The notes beneath the pieces are model-generated. The model was not told the origin of the DNA. It worked only from the letters and a program-made list of their open reading frames with translations, and ran no database searches. The position numbers were made by a program, and so were the translations under genes. From Marmoricola endophyticus (GTDB lineage: Bacteria > Actinomycetota > Actinomycetes > Propionibacteriales > Nocardioidaceae): a stretch of DNA of 64,000 nucleotides. Positions 35,352-44,560 of this stretch are shown piece after piece (positions within the stretch are counted from its first letter, which is position 1; each line of letters opens with the position of its first letter). Location: contig NZ_BMKQ01000002.1 in NCBI RefSeq assembly GCF_014644415.1, forward strand, positions 186,001 to 250,000, given 5' to 3'.

Positions 35352-35355
<4 letters not shown>
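33823..35355 (-). CDS. AbgT-family transporter
   Basis: 510 aa, the usual family length, with about eleven membrane segments. Characteristic stretches are PHPFWLFWYLLVAVGVVSAV, VDNFIGFPPLGVVLAVLLGVGVAERSG, GHVMGDAAFLVLPPLAAL and the C-terminal GDSVMNPISPLNPYLYVLE. Known members import p-aminobenzoyl-glutamate or export sulphonamide-type antimetabolites. Both ends overlap their neighbours by 4 bp (thrC-like upstream, M20 amidohydrolase downstream), so the three proteins are probably made as a unit. Coupling to an amidohydrolase favours uptake of an N-acylated amino acid over efflux. Confidence 0.9.
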
Positions 35356-36602
<1,247 letters not shown>

Positions 36603-36621
36603 GCACCGACCCTGCCAGAGG

Positions 36622-37110
36622 TCAGCGCCGGGCGACCGGCGCCGTCCGCGCGTCGAGCAGCCGCACCAGGTCGGCGGGGGAGACCCCGATGTCCAGCCCG
36701 CGGCGACCGCCGGAGACGTACACCGTGGTGAGCGCCGTCGCCGACTCTTCGACGACCGTGGCCAGCCGTCGCCTCTGCCCGAGCGGAGAGATCCCGCCGA
36801 CGACGTAGCCGGTGGCCCGCTCGGCGCGTGCCGGGTCGGCCATCACCGCCTTCTTGCCGCCGACGGCTGCCGCCAGCGCCTTCAGGTCGAGCCGGCCCGA
36901 CACCGGGACGACGGCCACCACCAGCTCCCCGTCGACGTCGGCGAGGAGGGTCTTGAACACCTGCGCCTCGGGTACGCCGAGCGCGGCCGCCGCCTCGGTG
37001 CCGTAGGACGCGGCGGCCGGGTCGTGGTCGTACGGGTGCAGCGTGTACGACAGCCCCGCCCCGCTGAGGGCGCGGGTCGCCGGGGTGCCGCCGCTCGAGC
37101 GCCTCGCCAT
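36622..37110 (-). CDS. ybaK: Cys-tRNA(Pro)/Cys-tRNA(Cys) deacylase, YbaK type
   Basis: 162 aa trans-editing domain that removes mischarged aminoacyl groups from tRNA. Family motifs are visible: TPATRALSGAGLSYTLHPYDHD, LGVPEAQVFKTLLADVDGELVVAVVPVSGRLDLKALAA, the catalytic-lysine region VGGKKAVMADPARAERATGYVVGGISPLGQRR and the C-terminal GRRGLDIGVSPADLVRLL. ATG 37110 is the only start that gives the usual N-terminus; upstream lie inverted family B repeats. It is just downstream of and convergent to nothing else; thrC-like follows on the same strand 19 bp past its stop. Confidence 0.9.
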   Translation of the reverse strand: MARRSSGGTPATRALSGAGLSYTLHPYDHDPAAASYGTEAAAALGVPEAQVFKTLLADVDGELVVAVVPVSGRLDLKALAAAVGGKKAVMADPARAERATGYVVGGISPLGQRRRLATVVEESATALTTVYVSGGRRGLDIGVSPADLVRLLDARTAPVARR

Positions 37111-37155
37111 GCCGCGATCGTCCCACGGCCTGTGCGTCCAGCCGGTGCGTACGTC

Positions 37156-37265
37156 GCGGGGTCTCGACGTCGGTCGTCGCTGGCGCTCCTCCCTGCTCGA
37201 CCACCTGTGGTGCGAGGGCGTCGAGCCCGACCGAGCTCTGCGAGGGAGGACGTCGAGACCCCCGC
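37156..37265. repeat. Two inverted family B repeat units upstream of ybaK
   Basis: Unit 1, 37156-37205, reads GCGGGGTCTCGACGTC ... CTGCTCGACCACC. Unit 2, about 37210-37265, is its inverse and ends GACGTCGAGACCCCCGC. The outer arms pair over 16 bp with one bulged base. Unit 1 is close to the reverse complement of the element at 41145-41186. The pair lies in the 197-bp gap between ybaK and the Lon-N-like gene. Confidence 0.75.
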
Positions 37266-37307
37266 GGGTCGGATGACGGCGGCGACCACGGTGGGGTGCG
37301 GGGCCGG

Positions 37308-38006
37308 CTAGTTCGGTGACCAGCGCAGCCGGGACACCTCGGTCGCGGGCAGGGAGGGGACGGCGCGCATCGCGCGCATCTCCTCGGCCAGCAGGTGTCG
37401 CAGGAGGAGCAGCCGGCTCTCCGCGTCGGTGGTCTCCAGCAGCCGCTGCTTCTCGGCACCGGTCAGCAGGCAGGTGGCCGACAGCGACCAGGACAGGAAG
37501 GTGGGGCTGGTGGGGAAGGTGCCGGAGAGCACCACGCCGCCGCGGAGCTGGCCGAGCTGCTCGCGGTACGCCTCGAACGTCCGCAGCGTGCGGCCTGCCT
37601 GCTCGATCGCCGACGGGGTCAGGTCCTCGCCGGGCGGGTCCTCGACCAGGTCGACCTCGCCGACGGCGTACTCCCCGCTGCCGTCGATGCGGTGCAGGCG
37701 GAAGCGCTGGCGGCCGACGGACTCGATCTGGAACGTCCCTTCCTCGTCGCGCTCGTGCTCGGTCAGCTGCATGACGGTGCCGACGGTGTGCAGCGACTGG
37801 GCCCCGTGCCCCTCGCCGTCCCCGGGCGCGGTGACCTCGTACCCCTCCCGGATCGAGGTGATCCCGAACACCCGCTGCGTCGGGTCGGGCTCGGCCAGCA
37901 GGTCGCGGACCAGCGCGCGGTAGCGGTCCTCGAAGACGTAGAGCGGGACCGCCACACCGGGGAACGCCACGGTGTTGAGCGGGAAGAGCGGCAGCCGCGT
38001 GGTCAC
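37308..38006 (-). CDS. Lon N-terminal (substrate-binding) domain protein
   Basis: 232 aa stand-alone copy of the Lon protease N-domain (PUA-like). It begins RLPLFPLNTVAFPGVAVPLYVFEDRYRALV, the family signature, followed by FGITSIREGYEV and HTVGTVMQLTEHE and a helical C-terminal part (ESRLLLLRHLLAEEMRAMRAV). No ATPase or protease domain. The function is unknown, perhaps substrate recruitment. GTG 38006 is preceded by TAGGTT (6 nt) and by GGAGGG, so either a leaderless or an SD start is possible. It is divergent from hisD, as in other actinobacteria. Confidence 0.88.
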   Translation of the reverse strand: MTTRLPLFPLNTVAFPGVAVPLYVFEDRYRALVRDLLAEPDPTQRVFGITSIREGYEVTAPGDGEGHGAQSLHTVGTVMQLTEHERDEEGTFQIESVGRQRFRLHRIDGSGEYAVGEVDLVEDPPGEDLTPSAIEQAGRTLRTFEAYREQLGQLRGGVVLSGTFPTSPTFLSWSLSATCLLTGAEKQRLLETTDAESRLLLLRHLLAEEMRAMRAVPSLPATEVSRLRWSPN

Positions 38007-38012
38007 CCCTCC

Positions 38013-38018
38013 AACCTA
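38013..38018 (-). promoter_or_regulatory. -10 hexamer for the Lon-N-like gene
   Basis: TAGGTT on the minus strand, 6 nt before GTG 38006; back to back with the hisD hexamer. Confidence 0.45.
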
Positions 38019-38033
38019 GGGGACGCCGGAACC

Positions 38034-38039
38034 TAGAAT
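38034..38039 (+). promoter_or_regulatory. -10 hexamer for hisD
   Basis: TAGAAT, the best match to TATAAT in the window, 7 nt before the ATG at 38047. It argues against the in-frame GTG at 38041 and against any his leader peptide. Confidence 0.55.
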
Positions 38040-38046
38040 CGTGCTC

Positions 38047-39384
38047 ATGCTGCGCACGATCGATCTCCGCACCCCGGATCCTGCTGCCCCCGCCGCCGGG
38101 CAGCACGCCGGCTGGCGCGCGTACGTCGACGTGGTCCCGCGCGCGGAGTTCGACGTCGAGGCCGCCGTCGAGGTCGTCCGCCCGGTCGTCGAGGACGTCC
38201 GCGTCCGCGGCGAGGAGGCCGTGCGCGACTACTCTGCCCGCTTCGACGGGGTCGAGCAGGAGACCGTCGCGGTGCCGGCCCAGGCGCTGGCGGACGCGCT
38301 CGCCGGGCTGGACCCGGCCGTCCGGGCCGGGCTGGAGGAGTCGATCCGCCGGCTGCGCGCGACGTGCCATGCGGAGCTGGAGGAGGGCACCGCGACCGAC
38401 CTGGCCGACGGCGCGCGGGTCTCCCAGCGGATGGTCCCGATGGACCGGGTCGGTCTGTACGTACCCGGCGGGATCGCCCCGCTGGTCTCCAGCGTCGTGA
38501 TGAACGTCGTGCCGGCACAGGTCGCGGGGGTCGGCTCGATCGCGCTGACGTCATCGCCCCAGAAGGCCCACGGCGGGCTCCCGCACCCGACGATCCTGGC
38601 GGCGTGCGCGCTGCTCGGCGTCGACGAGGTGTACGCCGCCGGCGGTGCCCAGGCGATCGCGATGCTGGCGTACGGCGCCGGCCCGTGCGCGCCGGTCGAC
38701 CTGGTCACGGGGCCGGGGGCGATCTACACCGTCGCTGCCAAGCGGCTGCTCAACGGCCAGGGCGTCGTGGGCATCGACTCCGAGGCCGGACCGACCGAGA
38801 TCGCGATCCTGGCCGACGAGACCGCCGACCCGGCGTTCGTCGCCGCCGACCTGCTCAGCCAGGCCGAGCACGACCCGATGGCGGGCTCGGTGCTGGTCAC
38901 CGACTCGACGCAGCTGGCCGACGACGTCGTCGCCGAGCTGGACAAGCAGGTCGCCGCCACCCGTCACGTCGAGCGGGTGCGCACCGCGCTGACCGGTCCC
39001 CAGTCGGGCGTCGTGCTCGTGCGCGACCTCGACCAGGGCGTCGACGTGGTCAACGCGTACGCCGCGGAGCACCTGGAGATCCAGACCCGCGACGCCGCGT
39101 CGTACGCCGCTCGGGTGGTCAACGCCGGGGCGATCTTCGTCGGCGGCTTCGCCCCGGTGTCGCTGGGCGACTACTGCGCCGGGTCGAACCACGTGCTGCC
39201 CACCGGCGGCTGCGCCTGCCACTCCTCGGGGCTCTCGGTGCGCGCGTTCCTGCGCTCGGTGCACGTCGTCGAGTACTCCCGCGACGCCCTGGCCGAGGTC
39301 GCCGACCACGTCGTCGCCCTGGCCGAGGCCGAGGACCTGCCCGGGCACGGCGCCGCCGTGTCGGTGAGGTTCGGCCGTGGCTGA
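38047..39384 (+). CDS. hisD: Histidinol dehydrogenase
   Basis: NAD-dependent, zinc-containing enzyme of the last two steps of histidine synthesis, 445 aa. Motifs seen: [23 protein letters not shown], the [20 protein letters not shown] block, [32 protein letters not shown] and the zinc/catalytic region LSQAEHDP and [12 protein letters not shown], with [18 protein letters not shown] near the end. First gene of hisDCBHAF. ATG 38047 is chosen over GTG 38041 because of the promoter spacing. The stop overlaps hisC by 8 bp. Confidence 0.96.
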   Translation: MLRTIDLRTPDPAAPAAGQHAGWRAYVDVVPRAEFDVEAAVEVVRPVVEDVRVRGEEAVRDYSARFDGVEQETVAVPAQALADALAGLDPAVRAGLEESIRRLRATCHAELEEGTATDLADGARVSQRMVPMDRVGLYVPGGIAPLVSSVVMNVVPAQVAGVGSIALTSSPQKAHGGLPHPTILAACALLGVDEVYAAGGAQAIAMLAYGAGPCAPVDLVTGPGAIYTVAAKRLLNGQGVVGIDSEAGPTEIAILADETADPAFVAADLLSQAEHDPMAGSVLVTDSTQLADDVVAELDKQVAATRHVERVRTALTGPQSGVVLVRDLDQGVDVVNAYAAEHLEIQTRDAASYAARVVNAGAIFVGGFAPVSLGDYCAGSNHVLPTGGCACHSSGLSVRAFLRSVHVVEYSRDALAEVADHVVALAEAEDLPGHGAAVSVRFGRG

Positions 39385-40528
39385 GCCCGGCTGGACGCCC
39401 CCGCTGCGAGACGAGCTGCAGGGCATCGAGCCGTACGGCGCCCCGCAGCTCGACGTCCCCGTCGCGCTCAACGTCAACGAGAACCCGTACGCCCCCAGCC
39501 CGGGCTGCGTCGCGGACATCGCGGCGGCCGTCGCGACGGCGGCGACGACGCTGAACCGCTACCCCGACCGCGAGTTCACCCCGCTGCGCGAGGCGCTGGC
39601 GGCCTACCTCACCCGCGAGGCGGGTGTGGCGGTCACGCCCGACCAGGTGTGGGCGGCCAACGGCTCCAACGAGGTGATGCTGCAGCTGCTGCAGGCCTTC
39701 GGCGGGCCGGGGCGCACGGCGGTGTCGTTCGCCCCGACGTACTCGATGTACCCCGAGTACGCCCGTGACTCCGTCACCGGCTGGGTCGCCGGGCGCCGTC
39801 GCGAGGACTTCTCCTTCGACCTCGACCACGCGGCGGCGCTGATCGGCGAGCACCGGCCGAGCGTCGTGCTGCTCCCCTCGCCGAACAACCCCACCGGCAC
39901 CGCGCTGCCGCCGGAGGTCGTCGCGCCCCTGGCCACGATGCTGCGCGAGCACGGGGGCGGGGTGCTCGTCGTCGACGAGGCGTACGCCGAGTTCCGCCGC
40001 ACGGGCGTGCCGAGCGCGCTGGAGCTGCTCGCCGACCACCCGAACCTCGTGGTCACCCGCACGATGAGCAAGGCGTTCGCGCTCGCGGGAGGACGTCTGG
40101 GCTACCTCGCCGCCTCGCCGGCGATCACCGACGCGCTGCGGGTGGTGCGGCTGCCGTACCACCTCTCGTCGGTCACCCAGGCGGCCGCACTGGCAGCGCT
40201 GGGTCACGCCGAGGAGCTGCTCGGCGCGGTCGCCGAGCTGCGGCGCGGGCGCGACGAGCTCGTCCGGTACCTCCGCGAGGCCGGGTACGACGTGGCCGAG
40301 TCCGACGCCAACTTCGTGCTCTTCGGCCGCTTCGCCGACCGGCACGCGGTGTGGCAGGGACTCCTCGACCGTGGGGTGCTGATCCGCGAGACCGGCCCCG
40401 ACGGCTGGCTGCGGGTCTCGGTCGGCACGCCGGCGGAGATGGACGCGTTCGTGACCGCGCTGGAGGCCGTCCGGGACGCGATCGGCGACAATGGCCTCGT
40501 CAGCGAGCAGCAGGGAGCCCACCGATGA
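39377..40528 (+). CDS. hisC: Histidinol-phosphate aminotransferase
   Basis: PLP-dependent aminotransferase (fold type I), 383 aa, converting imidazole-acetol phosphate to histidinol phosphate. It begins with the HisC N-terminus [33 protein letters not shown]. The PLP residues are in [19 protein letters not shown] and [13 protein letters not shown] (Schiff-base lysine in SK), and the phosphate-binding Arg in [17 protein letters not shown] start inside the hisD end (8-bp overlap); the stop overlaps hisB by 4 bp. Confidence 0.95.
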   Translation: MAEPGWTPPLRDELQGIEPYGAPQLDVPVALNVNENPYAPSPGCVADIAAAVATAATTLNRYPDREFTPLREALAAYLTREAGVAVTPDQVWAANGSNEVMLQLLQAFGGPGRTAVSFAPTYSMYPEYARDSVTGWVAGRRREDFSFDLDHAAALIGEHRPSVVLLPSPNNPTGTALPPEVVAPLATMLREHGGGVLVVDEAYAEFRRTGVPSALELLADHPNLVVTRTMSKAFALAGGRLGYLAASPAITDALRVVRLPYHLSSVTQAAALAALGHAEELLGAVAELRRGRDELVRYLREAGYDVAESDANFVLFGRFADRHAVWQGLLDRGVLIRETGPDGWLRVSVGTPAEMDAFVTALEAVRDAIGDNGLVSEQQGAHR

Positions 40529-41145
40529 GTCGTACGCCCAAGCGGACCGCGCGCGTCGAGCGCCGGACCAGCGAGTCCAAGGTCAGCGTCGAGGTCGACC
40601 TCGACGGCACCGGTCGCGTCGACGTGTCCACCGGGGTCGGGTTCTACGACCACATGCTCACCGCCTTCGGACGGCACTCGCTGGTCGACCTGACGGTGGT
40701 CAGCGAGGGCGACCTGCACATCGACGCCCACCACACCGTCGAGGACACCGCGATCGTGCTCGGTCAGGCGCTGCGCGAGGCGCTGGGGGACAAGAGGGGC
40801 ATCCGCCGCTTCGGCGACGCGACCGTCCCGCTCGACGAGGCCCTCGTGCAGGCGGTCGTCGACGTCTCCGGTCGGCCGTACTGCGTGCACACCGGTGAGC
40901 CCGAGGGGCAGGAGCACGTGCTGATCGGCGGGTCCGGGGTGCCGTACCTCGGGTCGCTGACGCGGCACGTCTTCGAGTCGCTGGCCTTCCACGCCCACCT
41001 CGGCCTGCACGTCCGCGTGCTCGCCGGCCGCGAGCCGCACCACATCGCCGAGACGCAGTACAAGGCGTTCGCGCGCGCCTTCCGTGACGCGATCGCGTAC
41101 GACCCGCGCGAGAGCGGCGTGCCGTCGACCAAGGGTGCCTTGTAG
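40525..41145 (+). CDS. hisB: Imidazoleglycerol-phosphate dehydratase
   Basis: Manganese enzyme, 206 aa, monofunctional as in actinobacteria (no phosphatase domain). Both metal-binding repeats are visible: [14 protein letters not shown] with [11 protein letters not shown], and [16 protein letters not shown] with [16 protein letters not shown]. The final residues are [14 protein letters not shown] 40525 overlaps the hisC stop. Its TAG stop is directly followed by the hisH GTG in the same reading frame, and the last base of the stop is the first base of a family B repeat. Confidence 0.96.
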   Translation: MSRTPKRTARVERRTSESKVSVEVDLDGTGRVDVSTGVGFYDHMLTAFGRHSLVDLTVVSEGDLHIDAHHTVEDTAIVLGQALREALGDKRGIRRFGDATVPLDEALVQAVVDVSGRPYCVHTGEPEGQEHVLIGGSGVPYLGSLTRHVFESLAFHAHLGLHVRVLAGREPHHIAETQYKAFARAFRDAIAYDPRESGVPSTKGAL

Positions 41146-41186
41146 GTGGTCGAGCAGCGAGCGCCAGCGAGCGGCGTCGAGACCCC
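41145..41186 (+). repeat. Family B repeat at the hisB/hisH junction
   Basis: A 42-bp element, GGTGGTCGAGCAGCGAGCG then CCAGCGAGCGGCGTCGAGAC and CCC, beginning on the last base of the hisB stop. Its reverse complement closely matches unit 1 at 37156-37205. It includes the hisH start codon (41146-41148) and the first ~13 hisH codons. Confidence 0.8.
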
Positions 41187-41826
41187 GGCGGTCACGGTTC
41201 TCGACTACGGGTCGGGCAACCTCCGCTCGGCGGTGCGGGCGCTGGAGCGCGCCGGGGCCGAGGTCACGCTGTCCGCCTCGCGCGAGGACGCGATGGACGC
41301 CGACGGGCTGGTGGTCCCCGGCGTCGGGGCGTACGCCGCCTGCATGGCGGGGCTGGCGTCGGTCAAGGGGCCGGAGATCATCGGCCGCCGCCTCGCGGGC
41401 GGCCGCCCGGTGCTCGGGATCTGCGTGGGGATGCAGGTGCTGTTCGACGAGGGCATCGAGCACGGCGTACGCACCGACGGTTGCGGTGAGTGGCCGGGTG
41501 TCGTCGAACGGCTGCAGGCGCCCGTCGTCCCCCACATGGGCTGGAACACCGTCGAGGTCCCCGCGGGCACCGCGCTCTTCGAGGGGGTCGAGCAGGAGCG
41601 GTTCTACTTCGTCCACTCCTACGCCGCGCGCGCCTGGCCGCTGGTCACCAACGACCGCACCCGGGCCCCGCTGGTGACCTGGGCCGAGCACGGTCCCGCC
41701 GGGTCGGGGGACCGGTTCGTCGCCGCGGTCGAGAACGGCCCGCTGTGCGCCACCCAGTTCCACCCCGAGAAGTCCGGGGACGCCGGCGCCCGCCTGCTCG
41801 CCAACTGGGTCGCCGGTCTCCGCTGA
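41146..41826 (+). CDS. hisH: Imidazole glycerol phosphate synthase, glutamine amidotransferase subunit
   Basis: Class I glutaminase that feeds ammonia to HisF, 226 aa. Family landmarks: [35 protein letters not shown], the nucleophile Cys in [23 protein letters not shown], and the His-Glu pair in [12 protein letters not shown]. The only in-frame start before the conserved VLDYGSGN is GTG 41146, directly after hisB TAG; no other ATG/GTG/TTG exists in between. This adds a short, odd N-terminus, [14 protein letters not shown], encoded entirely by a dispersed family B repeat. AAGGG inside the end of hisB may serve as ribosome-binding site. Confidence 0.95.
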   Translation: MVEQRAPASGVETPAVTVLDYGSGNLRSAVRALERAGAEVTLSASREDAMDADGLVVPGVGAYAACMAGLASVKGPEIIGRRLAGGRPVLGICVGMQVLFDEGIEHGVRTDGCGEWPGVVERLQAPVVPHMGWNTVEVPAGTALFEGVEQERFYFVHSYAARAWPLVTNDRTRAPLVTWAEHGPAGSGDRFVAAVENGPLCATQFHPEKSGDAGARLLANWVAGLR

Positions 41827-41845
41827 CGCGCGTCCCCTACCCGTT

Positions 41846-41966
41846 GAGTGGTGCCCCCTGCAGGCTCGAGTGGTGCGTTCTGCAGGCTCGAGCTGCGGGT
41901 TGTGCCGTACGCGACCTGCGGTTCTGCCCACTCGACCCTGCACAGGGCACCACTCGACGGTGCAGG
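41846..41966. repeat. Family C inverted repeat cluster between hisH and hisA
   Basis: Two direct 22-bp units, 41846-41867 and 41868-41889, share GAGTGGTGC.....TGCAGGCTC. Reverse-oriented relatives follow on the other side of a ~25-bp centre, the clearest at about 41935-41956 (CCCTGCACAGGGCACCACTC). The whole can fold as a long imperfect hairpin. It fills the gap between hisH and the hisA promoter. Confidence 0.75.
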
Positions 41967-41975
41967 TCCGACAAC

Positions 41976-41981
41976 TAGGCT
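41976..41981 (+). promoter_or_regulatory. -10 hexamer for hisA
   Basis: TAGGCT, 7 nt before GTG 41989. With the repeat upstream, it implies that hisA-hisF have a promoter of their own. Confidence 0.5.
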
Positions 41982-41988
41982 TCCGCGC

Positions 41989-42720
41989 GTGCCGTCGTAC
42001 CTCCAGCTGCTGCCCGCCGTCGACATCACCGAGGGCCGCGCGGTCCAGCTCGCGCAGGGTGCCGCCGGCTCCGAGAGGGTGTACGGCGACCCCGTCGCGG
42101 CCGCCCGCCGGTGGCAGGACGCGGGTGCGGAGTGGCTGCACCTGGTCGACCTCGACGCCGCCTTCGGCCGGGGCAGCAACGCCGCGCTGCAGGCCGAGAT
42201 CGTCGGTGCCCTCGACATCGACGTGGAGATGAGCGGCGGCATCCGCGACGACGAGTCGCTGGCCTCGGCGCTCGCCACGGGCTGCCGTCGCGTCAACATC
42301 GGCACCGCGGCCCTCGAGCAGCCGGAGTGGTGCGCGGGCGTGATCGCCGAGCACGGTGACCGGGTCGCGATCGGCCTGGACGTACGAGGACGGACGCTCG
42401 CGGCGCGCGGCTGGACCCGCGACGGCGGCGACCTGTACGACGTCCTCGCCCGCCTCGACGCCGAGGGCTGTGCCCGCTACGTCGTCACCGACGTCAACAA
42501 GGACGGGATGCTCCAGGGGCCGAACCTCGACCTGCTGCGCGACGTCTGCGCCGCCACCGATCGGCCGGTCGTCGCCTCGGGCGGGATCACCGAGCTGGCC
42601 GACCTCGAGGCGCTCGCGGGGCTGATCGACCTCGGGGTCGAGGGCGCGATCGTCGGCACGGCGCTCTACGAGGGGCGCTTCACCCTCGAGGACGCGCTCG
42701 CGCTGACGAGGCCCGCATGA
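41989..42720 (+). CDS. hisA: Phosphoribosyl isomerase (HisA/PriA type)
   Basis: (beta/alpha)8 isomerase of ProFAR in histidine synthesis, 243 aa. Motifs: [18 protein letters not shown] with the catalytic Asp, [68 protein letters not shown] with the second catalytic Asp, and [13 protein letters not shown]. In actinobacteria this protein is often PriA, which also isomerises PRA for tryptophan; the [14 protein letters not shown] segment fits that branch, but the dual activity is not proven by sequence. The stop overlaps hisF by 4 bp. Confidence 0.94.
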   Translation: MPSYLQLLPAVDITEGRAVQLAQGAAGSERVYGDPVAAARRWQDAGAEWLHLVDLDAAFGRGSNAALQAEIVGALDIDVEMSGGIRDDESLASALATGCRRVNIGTAALEQPEWCAGVIAEHGDRVAIGLDVRGRTLAARGWTRDGGDLYDVLARLDAEGCARYVVTDVNKDGMLQGPNLDLLRDVCAATDRPVVASGGITELADLEALAGLIDLGVEGAIVGTALYEGRFTLEDALALTRPA

Positions 42721-43478
42721 GCCTCGCCGTCCGCGTCATCCCCTGCCTCGACGTCGACGCCGGGCGGGTGGTCAAGGGGGTCAACTTCGAGAACCTCCGC
42801 GATGCGGGCGACCCCGTCGAGCTCGCCAAGAAGTACGACGACGAGGGCGCGGACGAGCTCACCTTCCTCGACATCTCCGCCTCCCACGAGGGGCGCGCGA
42901 CGACGATGGAGATCGTCTCCGCCACCGCGGAGCAGGTGTTCATCCCGCTGACCGTGGGCGGTGGGGTCGGGAGCACCGGTGACGTCGACCGGCTCCTCCG
43001 TGCCGGCGCGGACAAGGTGGCGGTCAACACCGCCGCGATCCGACGCCCGGAGCTGGTGGCCGAGATCGCGGACCGGTTCGGCAACCAGGTGCTGGTCCTC
43101 TCCGTCGACGCCCGCAGGGCGCCGGGCACCGACTCCGGCTTCGAGGTCACCACGCACGGCGGCCGGCAGAGCGCCGGCCTGGACGCCGTCGCCTGGGCCG
43201 CGAAGGCCGTCGAGCTGGGAGCGGGGGAGATCCTGCTCAACGCGATGGACGCCGACGGCACGACCGACGGCTTCGACCTGGAGCTGCTGCGGCAGGTGCG
43301 TGCCGCCGTGGACGTACCCGTCATCGCCTCCGGCGGCGCCGGTGCTGCTGAGCACTTTTCGCCCGCCGTCGATGCCGGTGCCGACGCGGTCCTCGCCGCG
43401 ACGGTCTTCCACTTCGGCACCGTGAGCATCGGCGAGGTCAAGCGCGCGCTCGGCGAGGCCGGCCACCCGACTCGCTGA
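42717..43478 (+). CDS. hisF: Imidazole glycerol phosphate synthase, cyclase subunit
   Basis: Cyclase half of IGP synthase, partner of HisH, 253 aa. Clear motifs: [19 protein letters not shown] with the catalytic Asp, [70 protein letters not shown] with the second catalytic Asp, and [16 protein letters not shown] overlaps the hisA stop. The stop codon is followed at once by a decayed family A palindrome. Confidence 0.96.
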   Translation: MSLAVRVIPCLDVDAGRVVKGVNFENLRDAGDPVELAKKYDDEGADELTFLDISASHEGRATTMEIVSATAEQVFIPLTVGGGVGSTGDVDRLLRAGADKVAVNTAAIRRPELVAEIADRFGNQVLVLSVDARRAPGTDSGFEVTTHGGRQSAGLDAVAWAAKAVELGAGEILLNAMDADGTTDGFDLELLRQVRAAVDVPVIASGGAGAAEHFSPAVDAGADAVLAATVFHFGTVSIGEVKRALGEAGHPTR

Positions 43479-43513
43479 TCGCGAGGCGGTGCGCGTACGT
43501 GACGCCTCTGCGG
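43476..43513. repeat. Degenerate family A element after hisF
   Basis: TGATCGCGAGGCG, beginning with the hisF stop codon, then a short centre and CGCCTCTGCGG. The arms GCGAGGCG (43481-43488) and CGCCTCTGC (43503-43511) pair imperfectly. Position and outline match the copies after ndk and the 2-hydroxyacid dehydrogenase, but with several changes. Confidence 0.5.
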
Positions 43514-43514
43514 T

Positions 43515-43530
43515 CGTGACAGTCGTCATG
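43515..43530. promoter_or_regulatory. Candidate response-regulator operator upstream of the ABC genes
   Basis: CGTGAC-AGTC-GTCATG, an inverted repeat with one mismatch, 58 bp before the ABC ATPase start. Its shape suits a NarL/DesR-type regulator such as the one encoded at 46501. Only one copy was seen. Confidence 0.35.
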
Positions 43531-43588
43531 GAGACGTCGTGAGGGACGAGCGAGGTGCGGACGCCCGACCGGCAGCAGGCTGAGCACC

Positions 43589-44560
43589 ATGATGACGACA
43601 GAGCCCCACCACGCGGCGGGACCGACCACCGACGCCGCGGTGCGCCTCGACGGCGTGCGCAAGTCCTTCGGTCGCGTCGAGGCCGTACGAGGCATCGACC
43701 TGACGCTGCGTCCCGGCGAGGTGGTCGCCTTCCTCGGCCCCAACGGCGCCGGCAAGACGACCACGATCGACATGATCCTCGGGCTGTCGCGGCCCACGTC
43801 CGGCACGGTGACCACCTTCGGCATGACCCCGCGAGCCGCGATCGCTCGTGGCCTGGTGGCGGCCGTGATGCAGACCGGTGGGCTCCTCAAGGACCTCACG
43901 GTCCGCGAGACCGTCGCCTACACGGCGCTGCTCTTCGCCGACACGAAGCCCGTGGACGAGGTGCTCGACAGCGCCGGCATCACCGACATCGCCGACCGCA
44001 AGGTGGGCAAGTGCTCGGGCGGTGAGCAGCAGCGGCTGCGCTTCGCGATGGCGCTGCTCTCCGACCCTGCTCTGCTGCTGCTCGACGAGCCGACCACGGG
44101 CATGGACGTCGAGGGGCGCCGCAGCTTCTGGAGCTCCATCCGCGCCGACGCGAGCCAGGGTCGCACCGTGCTGTTCGCGACGCACTACCTCGAGGAGGCC
44201 GACCAGTACGCCGACCGCATCGTCCTGGTCGCCGGCGGCCGGGTCGTCGCCGACGGCTCGGGCGCCGAGATCCGCGGACTCGCCTCGGGCCGCACCGTAC
44301 GAGCGCGGCTCGCGAGCCCCGACACCACCGCGCACATCGAGGCGATCCGCTCCCTCGGCGGGGTGGACGGCGTCGACGTCCGTGGCGAGCAGCTCTACGT
44401 CCACACCAAGGACTCCGACGCGGTGGCGCGCTACCTGCTGACCCGCACCGACGCGCGCGACCTGGAGATCGAGTCCAAGGGCCTCGAGGAGGCCTTCCTC
44501 AGCCTGACCGGCGACCCCCACCACGACGAGCAGCACCTCAGCGAAGGAGACCGGCGATGA
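43589..44560 (+). CDS. ABC transporter ATP-binding protein (DrrA-like)
   Basis: 323 aa ATPase of an ABC-2 type exporter. Walker A is GPNGAGKTTTID, the Q-loop QTGGLLKDLTVRE, the signature CSGGEQQRLRFAMALL, Walker B LLLLDEPTTGMD and the switch ATHYLEEADQYADR. A C-terminal domain after residue 230 (ARLASPDTTAHIEAIRSLGG, EIESKGLEEAFLSLTG) is typical of DrrA/NatA-like subunits. The stop overlaps the permease start by 4 bp. Linked to a DesK/DesR-type system downstream, which suggests a role in response to membrane stress or an antimicrobial. Confidence 0.9.
   Translation: MMTTEPHHAAGPTTDAAVRLDGVRKSFGRVEAVRGIDLTLRPGEVVAFLGPNGAGKTTTIDMILGLSRPTSGTVTTFGMTPRAAIARGLVAAVMQTGGLLKDLTVRETVAYTALLFADTKPVDEVLDSAGITDIADRKVGKCSGGEQQRLRFAMALLSDPALLLLDEPTTGMDVEGRRSFWSSIRADASQGRTVLFATHYLEEADQYADRIVLVAGGRVVADGSGAEIRGLASGRTVRARLASPDTTAHIEAIRSLGGVDGVDVRGEQLYVHTKDSDAVARYLLTRTDARDLEIESKGLEEAFLSLTGDPHHDEQHLSEGDRR

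Noticed and set aside
36603-36621. Threonine riboswitch or leader before the thrC-like gene
   Set aside because: Only 19 bp separate it from ybaK on the same strand, too little for a riboswitch or attenuator.
38007-38046. His leader peptide/attenuator before hisD
   Set aside because: The 40-bp divergent gap holds only two back-to-back -10 hexamers; no His codon run or hairpins.
41143-41148. hisB-hisH as a single read-through fusion
   Set aside because: They share a frame but a clear TAG separates them and both proteins are complete without fusion; no recoding signal was seen.
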